Shown here in pieces: positions 28,257 to 37,344 of a stretch of 64,000 nt of DNA. Source of the DNA: Synergistaceae bacterium (lineage in GTDB: Bacteria; Synergistota; Synergistia; Synergistales; Aminobacteriaceae); NCBI GenBank assembly GCA_031277095.1, contig JAISLU010000093.1, forward strand, positions 1-64,000, read 5' to 3'. A program made the position numbers and the translations under genes. How positions within the stretch are numbered: position 1 is the first letter of the stretch; each line of letters starts with the position of its first letter. The notes under the pieces were generated by a model. That model saw only the letters and a program-made list of their open reading frames with translations. It had not been told where the DNA came from and made no database searches.

Positions 28257-29330
28257 CTACACGTACTCCCCCAGAGGCTCTTCCTTTCGCAGAACGCGAA
28301 GGGCGCTCTCCGCCAGGGTCTGCATTTCATCCTCGCCGGGGTAGCGCAGGAAAGGGCCCGCAAAGGCGGCCCGGTTCGAGATGCGCTCGCAAAGCCTGTC
28401 GCTGAACGCCAGCCCCCCCGTCAAGACCACGGCGTCCACCGCGCCCTTCAGGACTGCCGCGCAGCTCCCGATCTCTTTGGCGATCTGAAGGGCCAAGGCT
28501 TCGAAGACCAGAGCCGCTTGGGGGTCATTCGCCGCGACGCGTTTTTCCACTTCCCGCAGGTCGCTGGTCCCCAGGTGGGCCGCAAGCCCTCCCTTCCCGT
28601 TGATCCTCTTTTGAATTTCCCCGAGGGTGTGCCTGCCGTCGAAGCACAGGTCGATCAAACCCCCTACCGGCAGACTCCCCGAGCGTTCCGGGGACATGGG
28701 GCCCTCACCGTCCAGCGCGTTGTTGACGTCGATGACGCGTCCGCCTTTGTGGGCTCCTACGGAAACCCCTCCTCCCATGTGGGCCACGACGAAGTTACAC
28801 TCCGCCAGCGGTTTTTTCATATCGGCCGCGGCCCGGCGCGCTGCGCTTTTCTGATTGAGGGCGTGAAAAATGGAAATGCGGGGAATTTCCGGCAGGCCGG
28901 AGAGCCGTGCCTCGTCTACCATCTCGTCCACGACGACGGGGTCGACAATAAAGGCCGGGACGTTTCCCGCGGCCGCCGCGAATCGGGCGGCAAGGGGCGC
29001 CCCAAGGTTGCTGGCGTGAGCGCCGTAGGTCATGTTGATCAGGTCCTCCAGCATCCGGTCGTTCACACCATAGGTGCCGCCCTGGATGGGCTTCATCAGC
29101 CCGCCCCGACCGACGACGGCCGAGAATTCCCCGGGCCGCACCCCTTTGGAGTCCAGCGCTTTCATGATCTCGTTGCAGCGAAACCCTTCCTGGTCCATGA
29201 CGGTTTCAAATCGCTGGATCACGTCTACATCGTAGCGCTGGGTATCCGTCCAAAGGCATTTTTCGTCCTCGAAAAGCGCAATCTTCGTGCTGGTAGAGCC
29301 AGGGTTGATGACAAAAATTTTCATCCGCAA
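28257..29330 (-). CDS. buk: Butyrate kinase
   Basis: INPGSTSTKIALF; VVGRGGLMKPI; VAHMGGGVSVGAHKGGR. Confidence 0.93.
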   Translation of the reverse strand: MRMKIFVINPGSTSTKIALFEDEKCLWTDTQRYDVDVIQRFETVMDQEGFRCNEIMKALDSKGVRPGEFSAVVGRGGLMKPIQGGTYGVNDRMLEDLINMTYGAHASNLGAPLAARFAAAAGNVPAFIVDPVVVDEMVDEARLSGLPEIPRISIFHALNQKSAARRAAADMKKPLAECNFVVAHMGGGVSVGAHKGGRVIDVNNALDGEGPMSPERSGSLPVGGLIDLCFDGRHTLGEIQKRINGKGGLAAHLGTSDLREVEKRVAANDPQAALVFEALALQIAKEIGSCAAVLKGAVDAVVLTGGLAFSDRLCERISNRAAFAGPFLRYPGEDEMQTLAESALRVLRKEEPLGEYV

Positions 29331-29358
29331 AAATCCTCGGTCGGGAACTTCCCTGGGC

Positions 29359-30282
29359 CTATGAGTGGGCCGTCATCATGATGGCCGCGGCGATGGAGAG
29401 CATCTTCGCCCGGGGAGAGTCCGCCCGGCTCGTGAGGATGACGGGGGCAGACGCGCCCACCATGAGGCCCGCCGTTTCGTTTTTGGAAAAATAGACGACG
29501 GATTTGGCCAGCATGTTCCCGTCGTCGATGGTGGGTACCAGGAGAATGTCGGCCTTTCCCGCCACGGGGGACGTGATCTTTTTGATCTTCGCGGCCTCTT
29601 CGTTGATGGCGTTGTCCAGCGCCAGGGGACCGTCCACGAGGCAGTTTTTCAGTTGTCCTCTTTGTCCCATCAAAGTGAGGGCCGCCGCGTCCAGCGTACA
29701 GGGCATGTCGGGGTTCACCACCTCCACAGCGGCGAGACAGGCGACCTTGGGGCACGTCACACCCAGAGCCCGGGCGAAGTGGACGGTGTTCTGCAGAATA
29801 TCGGCCTTTTGCCTCAGGTTGGGATAGGTGTTGAACGCGGCGTCGGCGATGAAGATAATGCGGTCGTAGCCCTCGATTTCGTGGAAATAACAGTGGGAGA
29901 TGACCCTGCCGCTCCGCAGTCCGACTTCTTTGTTCAGCATTCCCCTGAGGAAATGATCTGTGTGGAGCTGCCCTTTCATGTAGATGTCGGCCCGTTTCGA
30001 GGAAACCTCCGCCACGGCCACGAGCCCGCACCTGACCTCGTCTTTCTCCTCGATGAGAATGTAGTCGTTTTCGTTTGCCCCGGCCTCGGCGATAACCGAT
30101 TTCATCACCGAGACGTTCCCCACCAGAGTGGCCTCGATGAGGCCGTCCCTGCGGGCTTCTTCGATGGCCGAGATCAACCCGGCGTCTTCCGCCATCGCCA
30201 CGGCAACCCGCTTCTTGCCAATGACGGAGCAGAGTTTTTTTGCCTCTACAATCATTTGTGAAAGTGAACGAATCTGTTCCAT
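29359..30282 (-). CDS. ptb: Phosphate butyryltransferase
   Basis: Phosphate acyltransferase fold; MKGQLHTDHFLRGML; between two buk genes. Confidence 0.9.
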   Translation of the reverse strand: MEQIRSLSQMIVEAKKLCSVIGKKRVAVAMAEDAGLISAIEEARRDGLIEATLVGNVSVMKSVIAEAGANENDYILIEEKDEVRCGLVAVAEVSSKRADIYMKGQLHTDHFLRGMLNKEVGLRSGRVISHCYFHEIEGYDRIIFIADAAFNTYPNLRQKADILQNTVHFARALGVTCPKVACLAAVEVVNPDMPCTLDAAALTLMGQRGQLKNCLVDGPLALDNAINEEAAKIKKITSPVAGKADILLVPTIDDGNMLAKSVVYFSKNETAGLMVGASAPVILTSRADSPRAKMLSIAAAIMMTAHS

Positions 30283-30356
30283 ATTTCACCGACCTCCAAC
30301 TCGATTCAGAGTATTTTATTCGATTACAGGCTTATAGAATTACAGAGTTATATTGG

Positions 30357-31535
30357 TTATGGCCCTATTTCCAGATAAGGTTTCGGGGCGTAGTCGGCGT
30401 AGTTCTTGGCTTCCTCTTCGCCCTTCAGCACCCGGAGAGCCCCTTGAGTCAAAGCCAGCATCTCGTCCTCCCCCGCGTAGATCAGGCACGGGGCGATCCA
30501 CTGCACACACTCCTGCACCAGCCGGACGAACTCGGAATCGTAGGCGATCCCGCCCGTGAGAAGAATCGCGTCGACTTTTTCTCCCATGGAGGCGGCCTGT
30601 GCCCCGATTTCTTTCGCGATCTGCCAGGCCATAGCGCGGTAGACCAGAGCGGCTTTTTCGTCGCCCTTTTCGATCATCTTACGGACCTCCCGCAGGTCGC
30701 TGGTTCCCAGGTAGGCCAGGAGCCCCCCTTGGCCCACGATCTTGCGTTTGAGCTCCTCCCGGTCGTACCGGCCGCTGAAGGCGAGGCGCACCAGAGCCCC
30801 CACGGGAAGACCGCCCGTGCGGCTGGGAGAAAAAGGCCCGCAGTCGGTGCCGTTGCTCGTATCGACGATGCGGCCCCGGCGGTGGGCGACGATGCTCACT
30901 CCTCCCCCCATGTGGGCAACGACGGCGCGAAGTTCGTTCCAGGGCACGTTCAGGTCTCGGGCCGCCCGTCGCACGGTGGCCTTGATGTTTAGGGCATGGG
31001 AAAAGGAGGGCTTGGGCAGATCGGGCAGCCCCATGATCCGGGCTTCCGGCATCATCTCGTCCACGCAGACGGGGTCCACGATAAACGCGGGCACGTCCCA
31101 GCGGGCGGCCAGCGCCTCCGCCAGGATTCCTCCCAGGTTCGAGGCGTGTTCCCAAGGTTTGCCGAGCCTCAGCCGCCGGACCAGCGGACGGTCCACCCGG
31201 AAGGTACCTCCCGGTAGGGGGTCGATGATCCCTCCCCGCCCGACCACGGCGTCGATCTTTTCCTCCCCGTGTTCTTTCAGGAGGTTTTGGATCGTCGAGA
31301 GCCTGAAGTCGAACTGCTCCACCACGGAGCCGAAAGGAGCCAGCTCCTCGCTGGTGTGGCGGATGGTCTCGCTCCAGCTCTCCGCTTCGTCGACGAACCT
31401 GGCGACCTTGGTGCTGGTGGAGCCCGGGTTGACGGCCAAAACGGCATAAACGGGGGCTGGCGAACCCTGCCGCGAGGTTTCGCAGAAAGAGCAGAAAGCG
31501 CATTCCGGCGGATTGTTTTTTTCGTCAAATGTCAT
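30357..31535 (-). CDS. buk: Butyrate kinase paralog with Cys-rich N-terminal extension
   Basis: VLAVNPGSTSTKVARF; VVGRGGIIDPL; AHMGGGVSIVAHRRGR; N-terminus PPECAFCSFCETSRQG; SD AGGAGG before MTFDEK. Confidence 0.9.
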   Translation of the reverse strand: MTFDEKNNPPECAFCSFCETSRQGSPAPVYAVLAVNPGSTSTKVARFVDEAESWSETIRHTSEELAPFGSVVEQFDFRLSTIQNLLKEHGEEKIDAVVGRGGIIDPLPGGTFRVDRPLVRRLRLGKPWEHASNLGGILAEALAARWDVPAFIVDPVCVDEMMPEARIMGLPDLPKPSFSHALNIKATVRRAARDLNVPWNELRAVVAHMGGGVSIVAHRRGRIVDTSNGTDCGPFSPSRTGGLPVGALVRLAFSGRYDREELKRKIVGQGGLLAYLGTSDLREVRKMIEKGDEKAALVYRAMAWQIAKEIGAQAASMGEKVDAILLTGGIAYDSEFVRLVQECVQWIAPCLIYAGEDEMLALTQGALRVLKGEEEAKNYADYAPKPYLEIGP

Positions 31536-31590
31536 TTCGTGACCTCCTGTCGCCCGATTTTTAGGGTTCACTGGTTGTTGGCCGTCACTT

Positions 31591-32415
31591 TCATTCGAGC
31601 CATTCCATAATATGCTCCAGGTAAAGGGCCGAGAGGCGCTTGGTTACGGGGCCGGGCCGCCCATCTCCGATGATTTGGGTGCCGATGCGCACCACCGGAA
31701 GAATTTTTTTGACGCTGCCCGTGATGAAGGCCTCGGAAGCCTGAGGCAGCTCCGCCAGAAGAGGGCATCGCTCCTCCACGTTCATGCCGATGCCCCGGGC
31801 TACGTCGAGAATGGCCTGGCGGGTTGTCCCCTTCAGGACCCGCGACAGAGGAGCCGTGACCAGGGTGTTGTTCACGTAGAGAAAGAAGGAACTTTGGGCG
31901 CTTTCCGTGATCTCCCCGCCGGGAGAGTAAAGGATCTCCGCGTGTTCGTCGTGGGGCGACAAGGTAAAGGCTTTACGGTAGTCCACGGTTTTGGTGGCCG
32001 GATCGTCGCGGCAGTCGTCCACGGGTTCCAGGCGGATGCCGTTCTCGTAAAACTCGACAGGAGGAAGTTCCAGCGCATCGTAGGTCACGAAAAAACGCGG
32101 CTGGGTAAAGCCGTTCACGCGGTCGAAAACGTCTCCGCCCGAAAGGTAGACCTTGATGATAAGCTCTCCGTCCAGCTGTTCTATCCCTTCCCGGATGATG
32201 TCGCGCATTTCCCCGATGCCCAAAGGCGGATGAATGTAAGAGTTTTTCGCCCCTATCAGAAGACGCTCCAAGTGCGCCGTCAACATCACGGATTTCCTCT
32301 GGTAGGTGCTGATTGTTTCGAAGATACCGATGCCCCGTTGAATGACGAGATCCGAAATGGGGAGCAACGCCTCCTCAGGAGGCACAAATTTCCCGTTGAC
32401 ATAACAAAGTTTCAC
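31591..32415 (-). CDS. Class IV PLP aminotransferase
   Basis: GIGIFETISTYQRK; HLERLLIGAKN; EAFITGSVKKILPV. Confidence 0.87.
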   Translation of the reverse strand: MKLCYVNGKFVPPEEALLPISDLVIQRGIGIFETISTYQRKSVMLTAHLERLLIGAKNSYIHPPLGIGEMRDIIREGIEQLDGELIIKVYLSGGDVFDRVNGFTQPRFFVTYDALELPPVEFYENGIRLEPVDDCRDDPATKTVDYRKAFTLSPHDEHAEILYSPGGEITESAQSSFFLYVNNTLVTAPLSRVLKGTTRQAILDVARGIGMNVEERCPLLAELPQASEAFITGSVKKILPVVRIGTQIIGDGRPGPVTKRLSALYLEHIMEWLE

Positions 32416-32626
32416 ACAAAACCCCTCCCATTGATCCTCAGTCCTTCGTTACCTTGGTCTTTCATTATCTTGCCCCTTCATTTCTTGATCCTACATCCTT
32501 TGGTCCAACATTCTTGATCCTACATCCTTTGATCCTACATTGCCCCACATCTTTACTGAAGCTCAAGTTTCAGCACTATTATTGAAATACGGGCATGGGC
32601 AATATTGTGACGTTTTGACGCAGGTG

Positions 32627-33556
32627 TCAATATGTAAGGGCTATTTTCATCGCTTTATTTTTACGAATGTTTTCGGCCTTCAGCAAAAGGTTGGCTATCC
32701 TGACGTAATTTTTGGCCCTGGCACAGTCGAGAGGAGAGTTGCCCTCCCTGTCCCGTCTGGAGGGGTCGGCTCCGGCGTCCAGCAGCAGCTCCGCAAAAGC
32801 GGGGTCGTCCTCGAAAGTCACGGCCAGAAACAAGGGTGTGGTTCCGTTGGGCATGAGGATGTCCACCTCCGCTCTGCTCGACACCAGCTCTCTGACGATC
32901 CCCAAGTTTCTGTATGGGCTGGCGAGAGCGTAAAAAAGAGGTGTCCAGCCCTTGCGCCCCTCTTGCCTGCTGCCCGCGTTGACGTCGGCGCCGGCGGAGA
33001 TCAACTCGCGAACGACGTCGGACGACCGCCCATAAGCGGCAGTGTGTATCAGAGGGGTGACGCCCTCTGCCGTCCTGACGTTGACGCTGGCCCCGGCGGC
33101 AAGCAGCGCGGAAATCAGGGACGCGTTGCGGTCCGGATCCAACGTGGCGAAAAGAAGCGGTGTCCATTTTTCCCGGTGGGAAGAGTAGCAAACAGCGTTG
33201 ACGTCCGCGTCATGGCAAATGAGTTTCATGGCGGCGTTTCGGCGGTTTTCTTCTCTTTTGAGAACCTCGGGAAGGTTTGGGGCGGTGTGGTCGTAGGTTT
33301 CGGTCAAGAGGGACCACATCAAAGCCGTCATGCCGTCGTGAGTTTCGCCATTGACGTTGGCTCCGTTTTCCAGAAGGACTTCAACCACTCCGGGGTCGTC
33401 GTTGAGAATCGCGGCAAACATGAGAGGCGTGAAGCCGCGAGAGGAGGTCTCGTTGACGTCGGCTCCTTTTTCGATGGCTTCTTGTACCGTTACCGAGTTC
33501 TGTCCTGGAACGGACAACAGCTCCAGCAAAGAAACGTTCCTAGACAAGTCCTCCAC
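32627..33556 (-). CDS. Ankyrin repeat protein
   Basis: Repeated GxTPLxxA...LLxxGADVN units. Confidence 0.9.
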   Translation of the reverse strand: MEDLSRNVSLLELLSVPGQNSVTVQEAIEKGADVNETSSRGFTPLMFAAILNDDPGVVEVLLENGANVNGETHDGMTALMWSLLTETYDHTAPNLPEVLKREENRRNAAMKLICHDADVNAVCYSSHREKWTPLLFATLDPDRNASLISALLAAGASVNVRTAEGVTPLIHTAAYGRSSDVVRELISAGADVNAGSRQEGRKGWTPLFYALASPYRNLGIVRELVSSRAEVDILMPNGTTPLFLAVTFEDDPAFAELLLDAGADPSRRDREGNSPLDCARAKNYVRIANLLLKAENIRKNKAMKIALTY

Positions 33557-33899
33557 AGCGTGATCCTCCCTTTGATAACCTTTGATCGCTTTCCTGACTT
33601 AATCGCGTTCCTGGTCTCGTTCCTGGTCTCTTTGTCTTCGTTTTTCCCGCGCTCTTTTTGCTTTTTTCCGCTCTTTTTTCATTCGTTCAATTCCCCAATT
33701 ACTCCTATGGTATCATTAATCGTCAAATTGGAAACTTTAATTCCTTCAATTTTGATTCAGTCAATTTGATGCCCTCGAGAGGGTGTAATTTATTGGGCTG
33801 TTGTGTGATCGTTGTGTGATTATGGAATTTGTATTGCTGAGATTCGTATTGTGAAATCTGTGTGAAATCTATCTGAAATTTATCAAGGGGGATTCGTGT

Positions 33900-34436
33900 A
33901 TGGTCAAAACGGCAATCAAGTTGTGTGTGGTGTCCTTTTTATGCGCGTTCGGCGGCGGGGCTTATGGGGCCCAGCGTCCGACGGCCGTGTTCGAGACGTC
34001 CATGGGGACGTTCAAGGTGGAACTTTTCTCCGACCTGGCGCCCAAAACGGCTCAGAACTTCATGGACCTGGCAAAGAAAGGGTTTTACAACGGCGTGACC
34101 TTTCACCGGGTGATCGACGGCTTCATGATTCAGGGCGGCGACCCCACGGGTACAGGAGGAGGCGGACCCGGCTACGCCATCCCCGACGAGTTCGGCCCGG
34201 GGTTGAAACACGACAGACCCGGCATCCTGTCCATGGCCAACGCGGGCCCCGACACCGGAGGGTCTCAGTTTTTCGTCACGCTGGTGCCCACCCCGTGGCT
34301 CGACGGCAAACACGCGATCTTCGGAGCCGTCGTCGAGGGCATGGACGTGGTGGAGGCCATCGGCAAAACCAAGACCGGCCCCGGCGACAAACCCGTCGTG
34401 GACGTGGTGATGAAATCGGTAAAGATCTTAGAATGA
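33900..34436 (+). CDS. Cyclophilin-type peptidyl-prolyl isomerase, secreted
   Basis: Signal peptide; FHRVIDGFMIQGGDPTGTGGGGPGY; MANAGPDTGGSQFFVTL. Confidence 0.93.
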   Translation: MVKTAIKLCVVSFLCAFGGGAYGAQRPTAVFETSMGTFKVELFSDLAPKTAQNFMDLAKKGFYNGVTFHRVIDGFMIQGGDPTGTGGGGPGYAIPDEFGPGLKHDRPGILSMANAGPDTGGSQFFVTLVPTPWLDGKHAIFGAVVEGMDVVEAIGKTKTGPGDKPVVDVVMKSVKILE

Positions 34437-34437
34437 G

Positions 34438-35946
34438 CTAGAAAGGGAAGGGATCGTCCGTCGTAGCGGGAAGAGGGAGCGAGAGTTCTTCCGATTCCTC
34501 CGACGGGCGCATTCCCGGCGTCGGAACCTGCGGTGAAATCCCCGTCACGACAAAGGCCTTGGGGACGGCTGGGCAGACGTTGAAACATCCCCCGCATCCG
34601 ATACAGTATTCGGCGTCGAAAACGGGAACGGTCAGCGATCCGTCGCCCAGGGGAACCATCCGGAGGGCATGGGTGGGGCAGACCTCGGCGCAGGCCCCGC
34701 AGGACTGCCGTTTCGTGACCACCACGCAGTTCTCCCGGGTGAAATCCGACAGGGCGATCCGCGTCCGCTGCTTTTCATCCCGGGACAGCGGACGCAGCGC
34801 CTCCGTGGGACAAACGTGGCCGCACTCCGTGCAATTGTACTGACAATACCCCCGGGTGTAGTCCAACTGAGGGAGGAAACTTCGGTCAGCTCTCACGATC
34901 CCCACCGGGCAGGCCGCAACGCAGGCCAGGCATCCGATGCAGCGAAGGGCGAAGTGTTCGGCGCTCACAGCGCCCGGCGGCCCGATCCTGTCCTCGAACG
35001 CCGCCCCGTCGGGGGATTTGCCTCGCAGAAGACCTCCCAAACCGCGCAGCGTCGGCACGGCCAGATAGCTCAGCCCCGCCAGATAGCTCAGGACGTAAGC
35101 GCCTTTTTGGAGAAACGTCCGCCGCGCCCCGCGCTCTTCCCTCCTTTTGGCGGAAGGAACAAACCCATAGTCAAGGGCCCCCACGGCGCAGTGTCCCGCG
35201 CAGCTCAGGCACAACACGCAGCGTTCCCGCTCCAGGGTTTTGTTTTGGGCGTCGATACAGTTCATGGGACAGGCGTCCTCGCATCGCCCGCAGGAGACGC
35301 AGGTTTCCCGGTCCAGCTTCATTCCCAGAAAAGAGGTGCGGGAACAGAGCCCCAAAAGCGTTCCCACCGGGCACCAGTCGCAAAAACGGCGGCCTTTGAC
35401 GGCGGCGAAGGCCAGAATGACGGCGAAGACGGCCAGATTTGCCCCCACCCCAGGGGTGACGGACTTTTCCGTCACGAGAGTGAAAAGCCCCCGCACTCCG
35501 TGTCCAAAGTTCCCCATGGGGTCCATGACGGCAAAAAGGGGGAAAAGAGCAAAAAGCAACCCTATCCCGGCCAGACAGGGAAGAAGATAGCGCAAAGGCC
35601 AGGGGGAAACGTACCTCGAAAAGAAAATTTTTCTTCGCCCAGCCAGCTTGGCCAGCCTCCGAACGATTTCCTGGGCCGTGCCCAAGGGGCAGGCTGCGCT
35701 GCAATACCAGCGCCCGAACAGCGCGGCGACGGCAAGCCACCCAAACACAACGACACTCCTCGGGGCGTCACGGATTAGAGTTCCGGAAATCTGACCCTCC
35801 ATCAATAGGGCCCGCACGTCCCTCCACTGCAGCAGCGAGGACGTAAAAACCCGGATAAAAAGCACAAGCACACCCACGGCCACACACAAACGCGCCCAAG
35901 CCAGAAGTCTGTACCTGAGGCGCTTTCCCTTTAGGAATCCCGGCAT
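34438..35946 (-). CDS. Membrane-bound polyferredoxin (NapH/NosR-like)
   Basis: N-terminal TM segments; about six Cys-cluster motifs (e.g. CVSCGRCEDACP, CIGCLACVAACP, CIGCGGCFNVCP). Confidence 0.88.
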   Translation of the reverse strand: MPGFLKGKRLRYRLLAWARLCVAVGVLVLFIRVFTSSLLQWRDVRALLMEGQISGTLIRDAPRSVVVFGWLAVAALFGRWYCSAACPLGTAQEIVRRLAKLAGRRKIFFSRYVSPWPLRYLLPCLAGIGLLFALFPLFAVMDPMGNFGHGVRGLFTLVTEKSVTPGVGANLAVFAVILAFAAVKGRRFCDWCPVGTLLGLCSRTSFLGMKLDRETCVSCGRCEDACPMNCIDAQNKTLERERCVLCLSCAGHCAVGALDYGFVPSAKRREERGARRTFLQKGAYVLSYLAGLSYLAVPTLRGLGGLLRGKSPDGAAFEDRIGPPGAVSAEHFALRCIGCLACVAACPVGIVRADRSFLPQLDYTRGYCQYNCTECGHVCPTEALRPLSRDEKQRTRIALSDFTRENCVVVTKRQSCGACAEVCPTHALRMVPLGDGSLTVPVFDAEYCIGCGGCFNVCPAVPKAFVVTGISPQVPTPGMRPSEESEELSLPLPATTDDPFPF

Positions 35947-35947
35947 G

Positions 35948-36865
35948 TCACAAAACCAGGCGTTCGATTTTCAGCTTCGTAAGGTCGATTTGTCCGAACC
36001 CCGCCTCCGCGGCGAGACGAATGTGCCCGATCTCCGCAGGTTCCCGGCCCAGGAGCCTCGCCGAGGCGGCGTCCGCCGCCACGATATCGGGCGATAGAAT
36101 GAGAGCGTTCATGGCGACGACGTCATCCGGGGAGCCGCCTCTCGGCCCGTGGCGCGTGATGACCCGATGGGCATCCACGACGCTCAGGTCGGGCTTGCGG
36201 ACGTGCAGGAAATCCGCGATGCAGGCCTGAAGGCCCTTGGCATGATACTCTCCCCGGTTCCAGATACACCCCATCAGGTTCTTCATGGCGATGCTGACGC
36301 CCGCTCCGCCGTGGTGCTTCAGCACGGGAAGGCTGATCAGAACGTCGCTCTCCAAAAGAGCTTCGTGGACTCGCGTCGTTTTCAGCACCGAGCCGGGCAG
36401 GTCGACTTTCTGGTAATACCCCTCGCTCTCCGATGGAGCGTAGATCCCGCCGGAGGCTTTGACGGCAGCTCCGACGCCGCTGGTACTCCAGGAACTCTCC
36501 CAATACTCTATCGAATGATCCAGAACCAGAACGCGCTTCGCCCCCGCGTCCAGACAATGTTTTATCACCCGCGCCGTCAGCTGCGGGGAGGTGTTGGCCG
36601 CGGAGTCCTCGGAAACATCCCACGATACGTTGGGCTTGAGGACGACGGTTTGCCCGGATTTTACGAAACGGCCCATCCCCCCCAGCGCCTCGATGCCGCG
36701 GTCGAACATGGCCTGGGGAGATGCCCCTTTCAGTGCGACCAGATCGGGCGGCGGCTCGTTGGCCAAAACTCGGGAAACACCGCTGCGGAGTCCCTTGGGG
36801 AAAAAGAGTACCCCCGCCCCCAGGCCGAGGGCCAAAGATTTTTTCAAAAATTCACGTCGTTCCAT
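35948..36865 (-). CDS. DUF362 domain protein with Tat-like signal
   Basis: MERREFLKKSLALGLGAGVLFF; VVLKPNVSWD...; LPVLKHHGGAGVSIAMKNLMG. Confidence 0.88.
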   Translation of the reverse strand: MERREFLKKSLALGLGAGVLFFPKGLRSGVSRVLANEPPPDLVALKGASPQAMFDRGIEALGGMGRFVKSGQTVVLKPNVSWDVSEDSAANTSPQLTARVIKHCLDAGAKRVLVLDHSIEYWESSWSTSGVGAAVKASGGIYAPSESEGYYQKVDLPGSVLKTTRVHEALLESDVLISLPVLKHHGGAGVSIAMKNLMGCIWNRGEYHAKGLQACIADFLHVRKPDLSVVDAHRVITRHGPRGGSPDDVVAMNALILSPDIVAADAASARLLGREPAEIGHIRLAAEAGFGQIDLTKLKIERLVL

Positions 36866-36915
36866 GTAAATGACCTCCCTGCGTAAATGACCTCCCTGCG
36901 TAAATGACCTCCTGC
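36866..36915 (-). repeat. 17-bp tandem repeat carrying SD-like GGAGGTCATTTAC
   Basis: GTAAATGACCTCCCTGC x3 (third partial) directly before the DUF362 start. Confidence 0.9.
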
Positions 36916-37344
36916 TCCAACGTTTCGCAAAAGTCTCTTCGCTTCCGCGAAAGTTTGACGTCCACGTGTCCGGGGGTTTTTATTGATATCGTAAATAGTA
37001 GCGATAATTTTAGCACGTCACATTTTCACAGATACGAGGCAAATACGAAAAAATCCGTAAATTACGGTTAACAGAAAACTCTTAAGGACAAAGACGAGTA
37101 TAATGACAAAATACAAAAGGAAGCGGGGGTGTCTTTATGTTTGGGTTCTTGTGACGGGTTCGTGACGGCAGAAATACACGGCGTGTATTTTGGGCGATAT
37201 TGGACTCGCTTCATCCAAACATCGGAACTTTCCGTACCCTTTCTCGACCGGGCAGGCGATAACGCCTGTGGAGAAAATCCGGGGATGATTGTACGAGTCC
37301 GTATCCAGTGAGTTTTATACCTACGGAAGGAGTGCAATAACCCG

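Noticed and set aside
37252-37267. CAGGCG-ATAA-CGCCTG hairpin upstream of the transglutaminase gene, considered as a riboswitch
   Set aside because: Only a single small hairpin; no match to a riboswitch consensus I could recognise.
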